A DNA stretch of 14,168 nt from contig JAQWCT010000037.1 of assembly GCA_028705785.1 (NCBI GenBank), forward strand, positions 1 to 14,168, in the 5' to 3' direction. Shown in pieces: positions 7,534-14,168 of the stretch (its first letter is position 1; each line of letters begins with the position of its first letter). A program made the translations under genes and the position numbers. The stretch is from Sulfurospirillaceae bacterium (GTDB lineage: Bacteria > Campylobacterota > Campylobacteria > Campylobacterales > Sulfurospirillaceae). Below the pieces are notes generated by a model. It saw nothing but the letters and a program-made list of their open reading frames with translations. It made no database searches and was not told the origin of the DNA.

Positions 7534-9216
7534 ATGATGAAAAAAATAACCTTGACCCCTGCACTGATTATCATCGTAGGATTTTTAACCATTTGCCCTG
7601 TTTTCATGCTTGTTTTGGGTAGTTTTATGGAAGGCTTTGGTTCATTCGAGGGACTGACCCTTTCTAAATACATCACCGCATACACGGACCCTGGACTTAA
7701 AGAGATGTTGCTTAACACCCTCATCTTTACGCTTGGCTCAGCAGCGGTATCGACGATACTGGCTCTATTTTTAGCCTATATGAATACGCGTACCAATATC
7801 CCTTTTAAATTTGTCTTTAAAATCATCTCTATCATTCCTATGATGATTCCACATATTCTTTTTTGTGTCAGTTGGGCACTCTTACTTAACCCAAGTAATG
7901 GCATCTTAAACCGTCTTTTGATGGATGTGTTTGGACTAGAGAGTGCGTTGTTTAACATCTATACGCTTCCTGGGATGATTTTAGTGGAAGGATTGCTGGA
8001 TTTACCTATCGCTTATCTGATTATAGCCCCTGCAATGAACTCATTTGATGTCTCGCTTGAAGAGTCTTCTAAGGTCTGTGGCGCGTCACATTGGCAAACT
8101 TTGATGCGTATTACCTTGCCTGTGCTTCGGCCTGCTATTCTAGCTTCTATCATACTCGTCATTGTACGCTCTCTCGCCTCTTTTGCCGTACCTTCAGTTC
8201 TTGGTATGCCTGGTCGCATTTATGTGCTTCCTACCCATATCTATAAGATTATCTCTTCTGGATTTGCAGCCGACTATGGACAAGCTTCAGCCATTGGTAT
8301 GAGTGCGCTTGCGGCGTCTATTGTGTTGATTTATTTATATCGTTATTTGACATCGGAGAGTAGTCGTTTTGTGACTATTTCGGGAAGAGGATTTAAACCA
8401 ACGCTGATTGACCTTAAGGCGTATAAATATCCTCTTTTTACCCTTGTAGGTATTCTTTCTTTTATTCTAATTATTTTACCAGTGATTGTTCTACTCTACA
8501 CTTCCTTTTTACCGTATTCCATGGTGCCATCTTTAAAAGCTTTTTCGATGATGAGCCTAAAAAATTGGTACGAAGTTCTCAAAGACCCTCTGTCTTTACT
8601 CTCATTAAAAAACAGCTTGATTTTAGGCATTGGGGGTGCGACGCTAGGTGTTATCTTATCTATCTTTGTCGCCTATGTTATCGTTAAAGTCCGTACGAAA
8701 GCCGCAGGTATATTAGAGAGTCTTAGTTTTCTCTCGTTTTCTTTTCCGGGCATCGTCATTGGTGTAGGATTTATGTGGTTTTTTGTTCAAACACCACTTT
8801 ATGGAACTATTTGGGTACTCCTTATCGCCTATATCGCAACCTATCTTCCCTATGGCATTAGACCAATGTCGAGTGCATTTATCCAAATCCATAGTAGTCT
8901 TGAAGAGTCTTCTCGCGTCTCGGGTGCTGGGGCATGGACGACCATGAGGCGCATTGTCATCCCTCTTTTAATCCCTGGAATCGTTTCAGGATGGATACTG
9001 ATGGCTACGATGTTTGTAAGGGAACTGACTGTTTCAGTTGTACTTTCGCGTCCTGGGTCAGAAGTCTTGGCGGTACAGATTTTGAGATTTTCGGAAGATG
9101 GATTGTGGGGTCAACTCTCTGCGCTGGGTATCATCATGATTATTATATCTTCCACACTGGTGATACTTGTTACGATGCTTGGCAATAAATTTTCGCGTAT
9201 TCAAGCGGGGAGTTAA
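7534..9216 (+). CDS. Fused two-domain ABC importer permease (FbpB type)
   Basis: 560 residues with two tandem permease domains in one chain, as in FbpB-type importers, so it can form the whole membrane channel by itself. Hydrophobic helices begin at about residues 8-30, with about six in each half and a hydrophilic linker near 272-298. Each half has an EAA loop that docks on the ATPase: EESSKVCGASHWQTLMRITL (176-195) and the loop from E457-E458 through SGAGAWTTMRR to P477. ATG codons at 7534 and 7537 are both possible. The ribosome site is weak (AGG/TAAG at 7523-7530). The stop is at 9214-9216, and a terminator-like palindrome begins on it. Iron is the usual annotation for this family, but the substrate is not proven here. 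Confidence 0.93.
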   Translation: MMKKITLTPALIIIVGFLTICPVFMLVLGSFMEGFGSFEGLTLSKYITAYTDPGLKEMLLNTLIFTLGSAAVSTILALFLAYMNTRTNIPFKFVFKIISIIPMMIPHILFCVSWALLLNPSNGILNRLLMDVFGLESALFNIYTLPGMILVEGLLDLPIAYLIIAPAMNSFDVSLEESSKVCGASHWQTLMRITLPVLRPAILASIILVIVRSLASFAVPSVLGMPGRIYVLPTHIYKIISSGFAADYGQASAIGMSALAASIVLIYLYRYLTSESSRFVTISGRGFKPTLIDLKAYKYPLFTLVGILSFILIILPVIVLLYTSFLPYSMVPSLKAFSMMSLKNWYEVLKDPLSLLSLKNSLILGIGGATLGVILSIFVAYVIVKVRTKAAGILESLSFLSFSFPGIVIGVGFMWFFVQTPLYGTIWVLLIAYIATYLPYGIRPMSSAFIQIHSSLEESSRVSGAGAWTTMRRIVIPLLIPGIVSGWILMATMFVRELTVSVVLSRPGSEVLAVQILRFSEDGLWGQLSALGIIMIIISSTLVILVTMLGNKFSRIQAGS

Positions 9217-9237
9217 GCTTTACATGTAAAGCTTTTT
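9215..9237 (+). terminator. Bidirectional terminator built on TTACATGTAA copy 3
   Basis: AAGCTTTACATGTAAAGCTT (9215-9234) is a perfect 20-base palindrome that folds as an eight-pair stem with a CATG loop. It runs into TTTTT (9233-9237) on the plus strand and into a matching T run on the minus strand. It lies between convergent permease and uppS genes, overlapping the permease stop. The stem is AT-rich, so strength is uncertain. Confidence 0.75.
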
Positions 9238-9922
9238 ACTTCTCCACTCCTCCAAAACGCCTTTCTGTATTTTGATACTCTAAAACAATGGCTTCGAGTT
9301 CTCCTTTGGAAAACTCAGGCCAGAGTGTTTTGGTGAAAAACAACTCTGCATACGCCGATTGCCACAATAAAAAGTTAGACAGGCGGTAGTCACCACCTGT
9401 ACGAATCAGTAAATCTACTGGGGGGATACCCGCCGTATCTAAAAACTGCTCTAAGATCTCTTTGGTGATTTCTTGATGGACTTTTGTAGCTTTATTGATA
9501 GCACGAACAAGTTCATCTTGTGCCCCATAATTAATAGCGATGACTTGTGTCATTCCTGTACAATGTTTGGTTTGCTCTTTGGCATTTTCAATCTCTTTTT
9601 GCAAGGTAGAAGAGAATTTACGCATATCTCCAATCACACTAAATCTGATATTATTTTCTTTTAAAATAGGAATTTCACTGTGTAAAAACTTGGAGAGAAT
9701 TTTCATCAACACACTCACTTCAGTCGCAGGTCGATTCCAATTTTCCGTACTAAACGCATAGAGTGTAAGGTATTTGATGCCCATTTTAGCAGCATATTTG
9801 GTGATTTCTCGGACATTTTTAGCACCCTCTTTATGACCAAAGGAGCGCTCTTTTTTCTGCCTCGTTGCCCATCTTCCATTGCCATCCATAATAATCGCTA
9901 AATGCGTCAAATCATTCATCAT
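9236..9922 (-). CDS. uppS: Undecaprenyl diphosphate synthase (isoprenyl transferase)
   Basis: A 228-residue cytoplasmic cis-prenyltransferase that extends farnesyl diphosphate with isopentenyl diphosphate to the C55 lipid carrier for peptidoglycan and surface glycans. The catalytic signature HLAIIMDGNGRWA (7-19), with the catalytic Asp at 13, is intact. It is followed by the conserved SFGHKEGAKNV, LTLYAFSTENWNRP and C-terminal PVDLLIRTGGDYRLSNFLLWQ motifs, and ends with ERRFGG. Length is normal to slightly short. Two ATG codons stand together (9922 and 9919). The ribosome-like AAGAAG is only two bases from the first and five from the second, so Met2 may be the real start. It is divergent from rho across a 204-base gap and convergent with the ABC operon. 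Confidence 0.97.
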   Translation of the reverse strand: MMNDLTHLAIIMDGNGRWATRQKKERSFGHKEGAKNVREITKYAAKMGIKYLTLYAFSTENWNRPATEVSVLMKILSKFLHSEIPILKENNIRFSVIGDMRKFSSTLQKEIENAKEQTKHCTGMTQVIAINYGAQDELVRAINKATKVHQEITKEILEQFLDTAGIPPVDLLIRTGGDYRLSNFLLWQSAYAELFFTKTLWPEFSKGELEAIVLEYQNTERRFGGVEK

Positions 9923-9982
9923 TACTTCTTATTATTCTTAAATTTATAAACCGCATTTTATCCACTTTGACTTTAGCTTTAC

Positions 9983-10011
9983 TTGACAAATTCTCTCGCT
10001 TTGAATAAAAT
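9983..10011 (+). promoter_or_regulatory. Strong promoter of the rho-dnaX block
   Basis: TTGACA (9983-9988, perfect -35), a 17-base spacer, and TAAAAT (10006-10011, 5 of 6). This is the best sigma-70-type promoter in the window and predicts a start near 10018, leaving a leader of about 109 nt before rho. Confidence 0.75.
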
Positions 10012-10017
10012 ACCGTT

Positions 10018-10126
10018 ATCACTACTTAATCGACTCAAGCAACTCTATCTCTTTGACCAAATTCATTCCAAATCAAGAGAAACCTAAGCTTCATGAACGA
10101 TAAATTTAAACTCAAAAGAAGGCAAA
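10018..10126 (+). promoter_or_regulatory. C-rich rho leader, possible Rho-binding (rut) region
   Basis: From the predicted transcript start to just before the uORF (10018-10092) I count 21 C and 6 G in 75 bases, with no strong hairpin. C-rich, G-poor, unstructured RNA is what Rho binds. E. coli rho is autoregulated by termination in its own leader, so the same may hold here. Inference only. Confidence 0.35.
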
Positions 10127-10170
10127 ATGAGCGGAAACACTCTGTCCAACAACAATACCCACACCCCTAA
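10093..10170 (+). CDS. Possible 25-codon leader ORF overlapping the rho start
   Basis: ATG at 10093 opens a 25-codon frame that begins MNDKFKLKRRQ and ends at TAA (10168-10170). It runs across the rho start codon (10127) in another frame. It is basic at the N-terminus. A ribosome site is weak (TAAG at 10085-10088). E. coli also has a short leader peptide gene before rho, which makes this worth recording, but the ORF could be chance. Confidence 0.25.
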   Translation: MNDKFKLKRRQNERKHSVQQQYPHP

Positions 10171-11494
10171 CGGCAATGTCCATCCCACTACTCCATCTAA
10201 ACCCAACCACCACGCAAAATCTCGAACCCATGTTCCTGTTGAAGGCTACAAGATAGAAGGACTTCGAACAACGCCTTTGGAAAAACTTTTGGAAATTGCC
10301 ACTGAACTTGGTATCGAAAATCCTAATGAACTTAAACGCCAAGACTTAATGTTTGAGATTTTAAAATCACAGGTCAATCAAGGTGGATTTATTCTTTTTG
10401 CGGGTATTTTAGAAATTGCAGGCGAGGGTTATGGCTTTTTAAGAGCCACGGATGCAAACTTCTCAGACAGTGCCAATGATGCCTATGTCAGCAGTACGCA
10501 AGTCAAAAAATTTGCTTTACGAACGGGAGATATTGTCACAGGGCAAGTAAGACCTCCCAAAGATCAAGAACGATACTACGCCCTTTTAAAAATTGAAGCG
10601 ATTAATTACCTTCCTTTAGTTGAGAGTAAAAAAAGACCTCTTTTTGAAAACCTCACACCACTCTACCCTACCGATAAAATCAAACTTGAGTACGATCCGA
10701 TGAAAATCACAGGTCGTGTACTTGATCTTTTCACGCCTCTTGGAAAAGGTCAAAGAGGTCTAATTGTTGCCCCTCCAAGAAGTGGTAAAACAGAACTTAT
10801 GAAAGAGCTCGCACACGGCATCTCACGCAATCATCCCGAAGCAGAACTCATCGTTTTACTTGTCGACGAGCGACCTGAAGAGGTAACCGATATGCAACGC
10901 TGTGTTCAAGGTGAAGTCTATAGTTCGACTTTTGATATGCCAGCATCCAACCATGTTCGTGTTGCCAATCTTGTCATTGAAAAAGCCAAAAGACGCGTTG
11001 AAATGGGTAAAGATGTTATCATCCTACTCGATTCTATCACTCGTCTTGCTAGGGCGTACAACACCGTAACGCCTTCAAGTGGAAAAGTCCTCAGTGGTGG
11101 TGTTGATGCTAATGCCTTGCACAAACCAAAACGCTTTTTTGGTGCGGCAAGAAACATCGAATTTGGTGGAAGCTTAACGATTATCTCCACAGCCCTTATC
11201 GAGACTGGTAGCAGGATGGATGAAGTTATCTTTGAAGAATTTAAAGGTACAGGTAATAGCGAAATTGTTTTGGATAGAAATATCTCCGATAGAAGAATTT
11301 ACCCTGCGATTAACATCATGAAATCAGGAACAAGAAAAGAAGAGCTTCTTCTTACCCCTGAAAATCTTCAAAAAATTTGGGCACTTCGTAGTGCTATTAG
11401 CCAAATGGACGATATTGAAGCGCTTAAATTCTTGTATGCTAAAATGCTTAAAACCAAAGACAATGAAGAACTTTTATCTATCATGAATGAATAA
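10127..11494 (+). CDS. rho: Transcription termination factor Rho
   Basis: A 455-residue hexameric RNA-dependent ATPase/helicase that ends transcription. Order: an Asn/Thr/Pro/His-rich low-complexity tail (about 1-33), the N-terminal helical domain (about 40-85), a cold-shock-like RNA-binding domain (about 86-165, with GYGFLR at 101-106), then the ATPase. The P-loop is APPRSGKT (215-222). VLLVDERPEEVTDM (243-256) is the catalytic/Walker B region, and the R-loop DSITRLARAYN (302-312) and Q-loop SGGVDANALHKPKRFFGAAR (323-342) are intact. The ATG at 10127 follows AGAAGG by four bases. It is first in the block with dnaX, an order also recalled from Campylobacter. Confidence 0.98.
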   Translation: MSGNTLSNNNTHTPNGNVHPTTPSKPNHHAKSRTHVPVEGYKIEGLRTTPLEKLLEIATELGIENPNELKRQDLMFEILKSQVNQGGFILFAGILEIAGEGYGFLRATDANFSDSANDAYVSSTQVKKFALRTGDIVTGQVRPPKDQERYYALLKIEAINYLPLVESKKRPLFENLTPLYPTDKIKLEYDPMKITGRVLDLFTPLGKGQRGLIVAPPRSGKTELMKELAHGISRNHPEAELIVLLVDERPEEVTDMQRCVQGEVYSSTFDMPASNHVRVANLVIEKAKRRVEMGKDVIILLDSITRLARAYNTVTPSSGKVLSGGVDANALHKPKRFFGAARNIEFGGSLTIISTALIETGSRMDEVIFEEFKGTGNSEIVLDRNISDRRIYPAINIMKSGTRKEELLLTPENLQKIWALRSAISQMDDIEALKFLYAKMLKTKDNEELLSIMNE

Positions 11495-11503
11495 AAAATC
11501 GAC

Positions 11504-11509
11504 TATAAT
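11504..11509 (+). promoter_or_regulatory. Internal -10 box before dnaX
   Basis: A perfect TATAAT in the 33-base gap between rho and dnaX, predicting a start near 11516 and a leader of about 12 nt that begins at the AAAAGG ribosome site. No -35 is clear. dnaX may be expressed both from here and from read-through of rho. Confidence 0.45.
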
Positions 11510-11527
11510 CTCGTAAAAGGCTGACTC

Positions 11528-13090
11528 GTGTCGCACCAAGTACTTGCACTCAAATATCGCCCCTCTTCTTTTGATAAACTGATTGGGCAAGAGCCTATTA
11601 CCCAAACACTTACCCTTGCACTCACTCAAGATAGGCTCTCTCATGCCTATCTTTTCTCGGGTCTAAGGGGAAGTGGAAAAACTTCAACCGCGCGTATTTT
11701 TGCTAAGGCTTTGGTGTGCGATAATGGACCAACAGCCAATCCATGTGAAGTCTGTGACCACTGCTTAAGTGCCAATGAAAACCGTCATATCGACATCATC
11801 GAAATGGACGCCGCGTCTAATCGTGGCATTGATGATATTCGTGAACTCATAGAGAGCACCAAATACAAACCTAACAGTGCACGATTTAAAATCTTCATTA
11901 TCGATGAAGTTCATATGCTCACCACCCAAGCTTTTAATGCCTTATTAAAAACACTCGAAGAGCCTCCGCCTTATGTGAAGTTTATCCTTGCAACAACAGA
12001 TCCACTTAAACTGCCTGCAACGATTCTCTCTCGTGCACAACATTTTCGCTTTAAACAAATCAAAACGGTCGATGTCCTAAATCACCTTTGCCATATTCTC
12101 AATCTTGAAAATATTGAATATGAAAAAGAAGCTCTCGATATGCTTGCGCGTGCAGGCAATGGTTCACTTAGAGATACGCTGACTTTACTTGACCAATCCA
12201 TCATTTTTTCAAAAGGCTACATCACGCCACAAAATGTGGCTTCAATGCTAGGACTCCTTGACCCAAACCAACTAGAAACTATCTTTAGTGCGATTTTAAA
12301 TGGCGATAAAACACAGATGATTCATCTCATCAAAGAACTTGAAAGCTATGAGTGTGAAATCGTGGTGGACGAACTTATCGCGTATTTGAAAAACTCTTTT
12401 TTTGAGCAAGATAGACGATTTTCAACCCTGCTTTATGAGCGATTTTTTAAGATTTTAAGTGAGGCTAAAAGCCTTCTTTTTATCAATGCCAACAATGGCT
12501 TTGTCCTTTCATTGATTTTTTTCAAGATGATAGAAGCAACGAACATTAAAACTATTGAAGAAATGATAGACTCTTTGGAGAGTGAAAAATTTAGGATTCC
12601 TACACAAGAGACATCTCAACCTTTACATGTAAGCCCAACACTTCCACAAGAAAGCACACTTCCCACCTCTTCACAAAACTTTCAAAAACTCATCGAAAAA
12701 CTGTACGACAGAAATGCGGAGCTAGGAGAATGTTTTGAGCAAAGCATTCGTTTTATTGGTTTTGAGGACAATCTTTTGGTGTTGAGTTCCAGTGCTGAGG
12801 GCGATGCGAGTAAAATACTCAAAAACAGTTCTAGCATCATCAAACATTTTGTGCAAGAGATATTTGGATTGGAAACCAAGATAGAAATTCAAAAAAGCGC
12901 TCAGCCCACAGTTGAGGCTGTCGAAACTCCTTTCAATCAAGAAGGCTCAAATACGGAAAGTTGTGTTGCTGGCGAAATGATGAGCGAACAAAAAGAGATA
13001 GACCCTATGGAAATTTTAAATGACCCTTTTGTTCAACGCGCTCAAGAGCTTTTTGACCCTCGCTCTATTAAAATTCATCAAAAAGTATAA
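11528..13090 (+). CDS. dnaX: DNA polymerase III subunit gamma/tau
   Basis: A 520-residue AAA+ clamp-loader subunit that opens the sliding clamp and links the replisome. The start is GTG at 11528, seven bases after AAAAGG. Seen: ALKYRPSSFDKLIGQE (7-22), Walker A GLRGSGKT (45-52), zinc-binding cysteines 64, 73, 76 and 79, Walker B FIIDEVHM (123-130), sensor 1 LATTDP (154-159), arginine finger R169 in LSRAQHF, and sensor 2 GSLRDTLTLLDQ (212-223). The collar domain follows to about 350, then a Ser/Thr/Pro linker (about 357-385) and a C-terminal tau-like domain. The linker holds TTACATGTAA (12623-12632) as Leu-His-Val at 366-368. The asparaginase-like gene begins two bases after the stop. Length is normal for the phylum. 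Confidence 0.97.
   Translation: MSHQVLALKYRPSSFDKLIGQEPITQTLTLALTQDRLSHAYLFSGLRGSGKTSTARIFAKALVCDNGPTANPCEVCDHCLSANENRHIDIIEMDAASNRGIDDIRELIESTKYKPNSARFKIFIIDEVHMLTTQAFNALLKTLEEPPPYVKFILATTDPLKLPATILSRAQHFRFKQIKTVDVLNHLCHILNLENIEYEKEALDMLARAGNGSLRDTLTLLDQSIIFSKGYITPQNVASMLGLLDPNQLETIFSAILNGDKTQMIHLIKELESYECEIVVDELIAYLKNSFFEQDRRFSTLLYERFFKILSEAKSLLFINANNGFVLSLIFFKMIEATNIKTIEEMIDSLESEKFRIPTQETSQPLHVSPTLPQESTLPTSSQNFQKLIEKLYDRNAELGECFEQSIRFIGFEDNLLVLSSSAEGDASKILKNSSSIIKHFVQEIFGLETKIEIQKSAQPTVEAVETPFNQEGSNTESCVAGEMMSEQKEIDPMEILNDPFVQRAQELFDPRSIKIHQKV
12623..12632. repeat. TTACATGTAA palindrome, copy 4
   Basis: Perfect core in context CTTTACATGTAAGC, inside the variable linker of dnaX. It is read as Pro-Leu-His-Val-Ser, a region where protein sequence is little constrained. 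Confidence 0.9.
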
Positions 13091-13092
13091 CT

Positions 13093-13587
13093 ATGGAAAA
13101 AATCCTTATCATCAACACAGGTGGCACTTTTAACAAAGTCTACAATCCTCTCAAAGGTGAACTCGAAGTTCACAAAGATGGTATTGCACCAGAGGCGATT
13201 TTGCGCTATTTTTATAACACTACCTTCGACCTCATCAACATCATTCATAAAGATAGCCTAGAGATGAATGATGACGATAGAGTACTGATGATGGAGACGA
13301 TTGAACAAAGTGATGCAAGTAAAGTGCTCATTATCCATGGAACAGACACGATGGATATTACCGCCCGCTTCTTAAGCTTACATGTAAAGCATAAAGTCGT
13401 GGTATTAACGGGAGCTATGGTGCCTTTTAGTATCGATACAGTGGAAGCTACAGCGAACTTTTCAATGGCTTTAGGGTCTTTACATGTAAGAGATGAAAAT
13501 GGGATTTATATCGCAATGCACGGATTATTTTCCAAGCATGACACAATTTATAAAAACAGAGAAAAAGGTATTTTTCTACCCTCTTAA
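13093..13587 (+). CDS. Single-domain asparaginase-like protein
   Basis: 164 residues matching only the N-terminal catalytic domain of L-asparaginases, which are usually about 320-350 residues. Both threonine motifs are present: NTGGTFN (8-14), with T9 as the probable nucleophile, and HGTDTM (82-87), with T84 and D85. The core also has VLTGAMVPFS (104-113). The position around S55 lacks the usual following Gln. There is no signal peptide. The coding frame is clean and is followed at once by a convergent gene, with no remnant of a second domain downstream, so this looks like a stable short family and not a fresh truncation. The start is two bases after the dnaX stop, so it is probably co-transcribed and translationally coupled. 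Activity and substrate are unproven. Two TTACATGTAA copies lie inside it. Confidence 0.82.
   Translation: MEKILIINTGGTFNKVYNPLKGELEVHKDGIAPEAILRYFYNTTFDLINIIHKDSLEMNDDDRVLMMETIEQSDASKVLIIHGTDTMDITARFLSLHVKHKVVVLTGAMVPFSIDTVEATANFSMALGSLHVRDENGIYIAMHGLFSKHDTIYKNREKGIFLPS
13378..13387. repeat. TTACATGTAA palindrome, copy 5
   Basis: Perfect core in context GCTTACATGTAAAG within the asparaginase-like gene, read as Ser-Leu-His-Val-Lys (residues 95-99). Confidence 0.9.
13480..13489. repeat. TTACATGTAA palindrome, copy 6
   Basis: Perfect core in context CTTTACATGTAAGA in the same gene, exactly 102 bases (34 codons) after copy 5 and read as Ser-Leu-His-Val-Arg (residues 129-133). Confidence 0.9.
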
Positions 13588-14168
13588 CTCCCTTGTCTTT
13601 TGAAAAATAAAATGGCTCATCATAATGACATACAAGGGGTAAATTAACACCCCAGCGATAGGAATTAGCGTTACTCCAAAACAAACCAACGAAAGCCCTC
13701 TTAACTCTCCACGGTATCTCTTTTTCAGGCTCAAATACTCTGCTCGCACATTGATAGTAGATGAGACTTCAAGCACTAACATTTTATGAAAAATGTAATA
13801 CACAGGGATAAACAAGATAAGATTTAGAAGAGGAATCAATAATAGAGGTGAAAGCACGACTAAAAGTAGTAATCCGATGAAGAGTGCTTTAGCGGTGTAA
13901 AAGAGATACGAAAAAAGATCAATGCCGTGCATTGGGACATCAGGATAGTACTTTTGTCCGATTTCTTTGATAAAAAAACCTGCAAAAAGCCCAATGATAA
14001 AACTGTATACCATCAAAAAAAGATAATACACCACCACAGTTGAAGTCACTACTACTAAAATACCAACAATCGCCTTGGTAATAAAAATCAACGAGATAAA
14101 TCCCAATAACCAATTTTGCTCAATCGTCTGCTCGAAACTTCCCATCCATGCGACAAACCACTGTGTCA
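13576..14168 (-). CDS. EI24/CysZ-like membrane protein, N-terminus outside window
   Basis: The frame enters from the right edge, and at least 196 residues are visible. An ATG at 14143-14145 could serve as a start, but it has no ribosome site. The frame stays open upstream of it to the window end (TQWFVAW before the Met), and family members normally have another N-terminal membrane segment. I therefore treat the gene as truncated by the window edge. Counting from that Met, hydrophobic helices lie near residues 13-33, 36-60, 86-120 and 152-180. The architecture resembles EI24 domain (PF07264) proteins, the group that includes CysZ sulfate permease, but sulfate transport is not implied. It overlaps the 3' end of the asparaginase-like gene by 12 bases, tail to tail. 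Confidence 0.75.
   Translation of the reverse strand, partial: TQWFVAWMGSFEQTIEQNWLLGFISLIFITKAIVGILVVVTSTVVVYYLFLMVYSFIIGLFAGFFIKEIGQKYYPDVPMHGIDLFSYLFYTAKALFIGLLLLVVLSPLLLIPLLNLILFIPVYYIFHKMLVLEVSSTINVRAEYLSLKKRYRGELRGLSLVCFGVTLIPIAGVLIYPLYVIMMSHFIFQKTRELRG

Noticed and set aside
9923..9982. Promoter of uppS on the minus strand (complement of 9955-9960 reads TAAAAT)
   Set aside because: The candidate -10 is plausible, but the only -35-like TTGTCA is 23 bases away. It is too weak to list as a feature.
12889..12898. AAAAAAG in dnaX as a programmed frameshift site for a gamma form
   Set aside because: The reading frame is CAA AAA AGC, not the A AAA AAG register needed for tandem slippage, and it lies near the 3' end of the gene with no clear stimulatory hairpin.
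1..14168. CRISPR arrays, insertion sequences, tRNA genes, phage or toxin-antitoxin genes
   Set aside because: No regularly spaced direct repeats, transposase motifs, cloverleaf other than tmRNA, or small two-gene modules were seen on either strand.

Overview
The window looks like chromosomal DNA from a Campylobacterota (Epsilonproteobacteria) member, most plausibly a Sulfurospirillum-like bacterium. This rests on moderate-to-low GC, a one-piece ssrA whose tag ends in AYAVA (close to the A-Y-A endings of Campylobacter and Helicobacter tags), TAAAAT/TATAAT -10 boxes mostly without a clear -35, and adjacent rho and dnaX as recalled for Campylobacter. The genus is inferred by eye; no search was run.

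Layout, left to right: (1) the 5' part of a lipoprotein gene, reading left off the window (1-385, minus); (2) ssrA/tmRNA (466-839, plus); (3) a minus-strand two-gene unit made of a secreted PhnD-like periplasmic binding protein (3180-4013) overlapping by ATGA a membrane sensor with HAMP, PAS, GGDEF and EAL domains (850-3183); (4) a divergent plus-strand operon of an FAD-dependent oxidoreductase (4111-5394), an AfuA/FbpA-type binding protein (5423-6406), a FbpC/PotA-type ATPase (6436-7524) and a fused two-domain permease (7534-9216), closed by a palindromic terminator; (5) uppS on the minus strand (9236-9922); (6) a plus-strand block of rho, dnaX and a half-length asparaginase-like protein (10127-13587), led by a consensus promoter and a C-rich leader of about 109 nt; (7) an EI24/CysZ-like membrane protein running in from the right edge (13576-14168, minus).

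How the parts may work: the PhnD-like protein and the c-di-GMP enzyme form a probable periplasmic-ligand-to-c-di-GMP relay, similar in logic to Vibrio NspS-MbaA but with another binding-protein family. The ABC operon imports an unidentified substrate (iron is possible, but the usual Tyr-Tyr iron ligand pair is not seen) and carries an oxidoreductase of uncertain role. The remaining genes are housekeeping: ribosome rescue, cell-wall lipid carrier synthesis, transcription termination and replication clamp loading.

The most unexplained signal is not a gene. The perfect 10-bp palindrome TTACATGTAA occurs six times between 4513 and 13489 (about 0.01-0.05 expected), always as YTTACATGTAAR. Two copies are intergenic, one on a Shine-Dalgarno and one forming a terminator. 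Four are inside genes, all read in one frame as Leu-His-Val. This looks like a dispersed, selected DNA motif in the style of HIP1, KOPS or uptake sequences. No gap over 300 bases lacks a gene.
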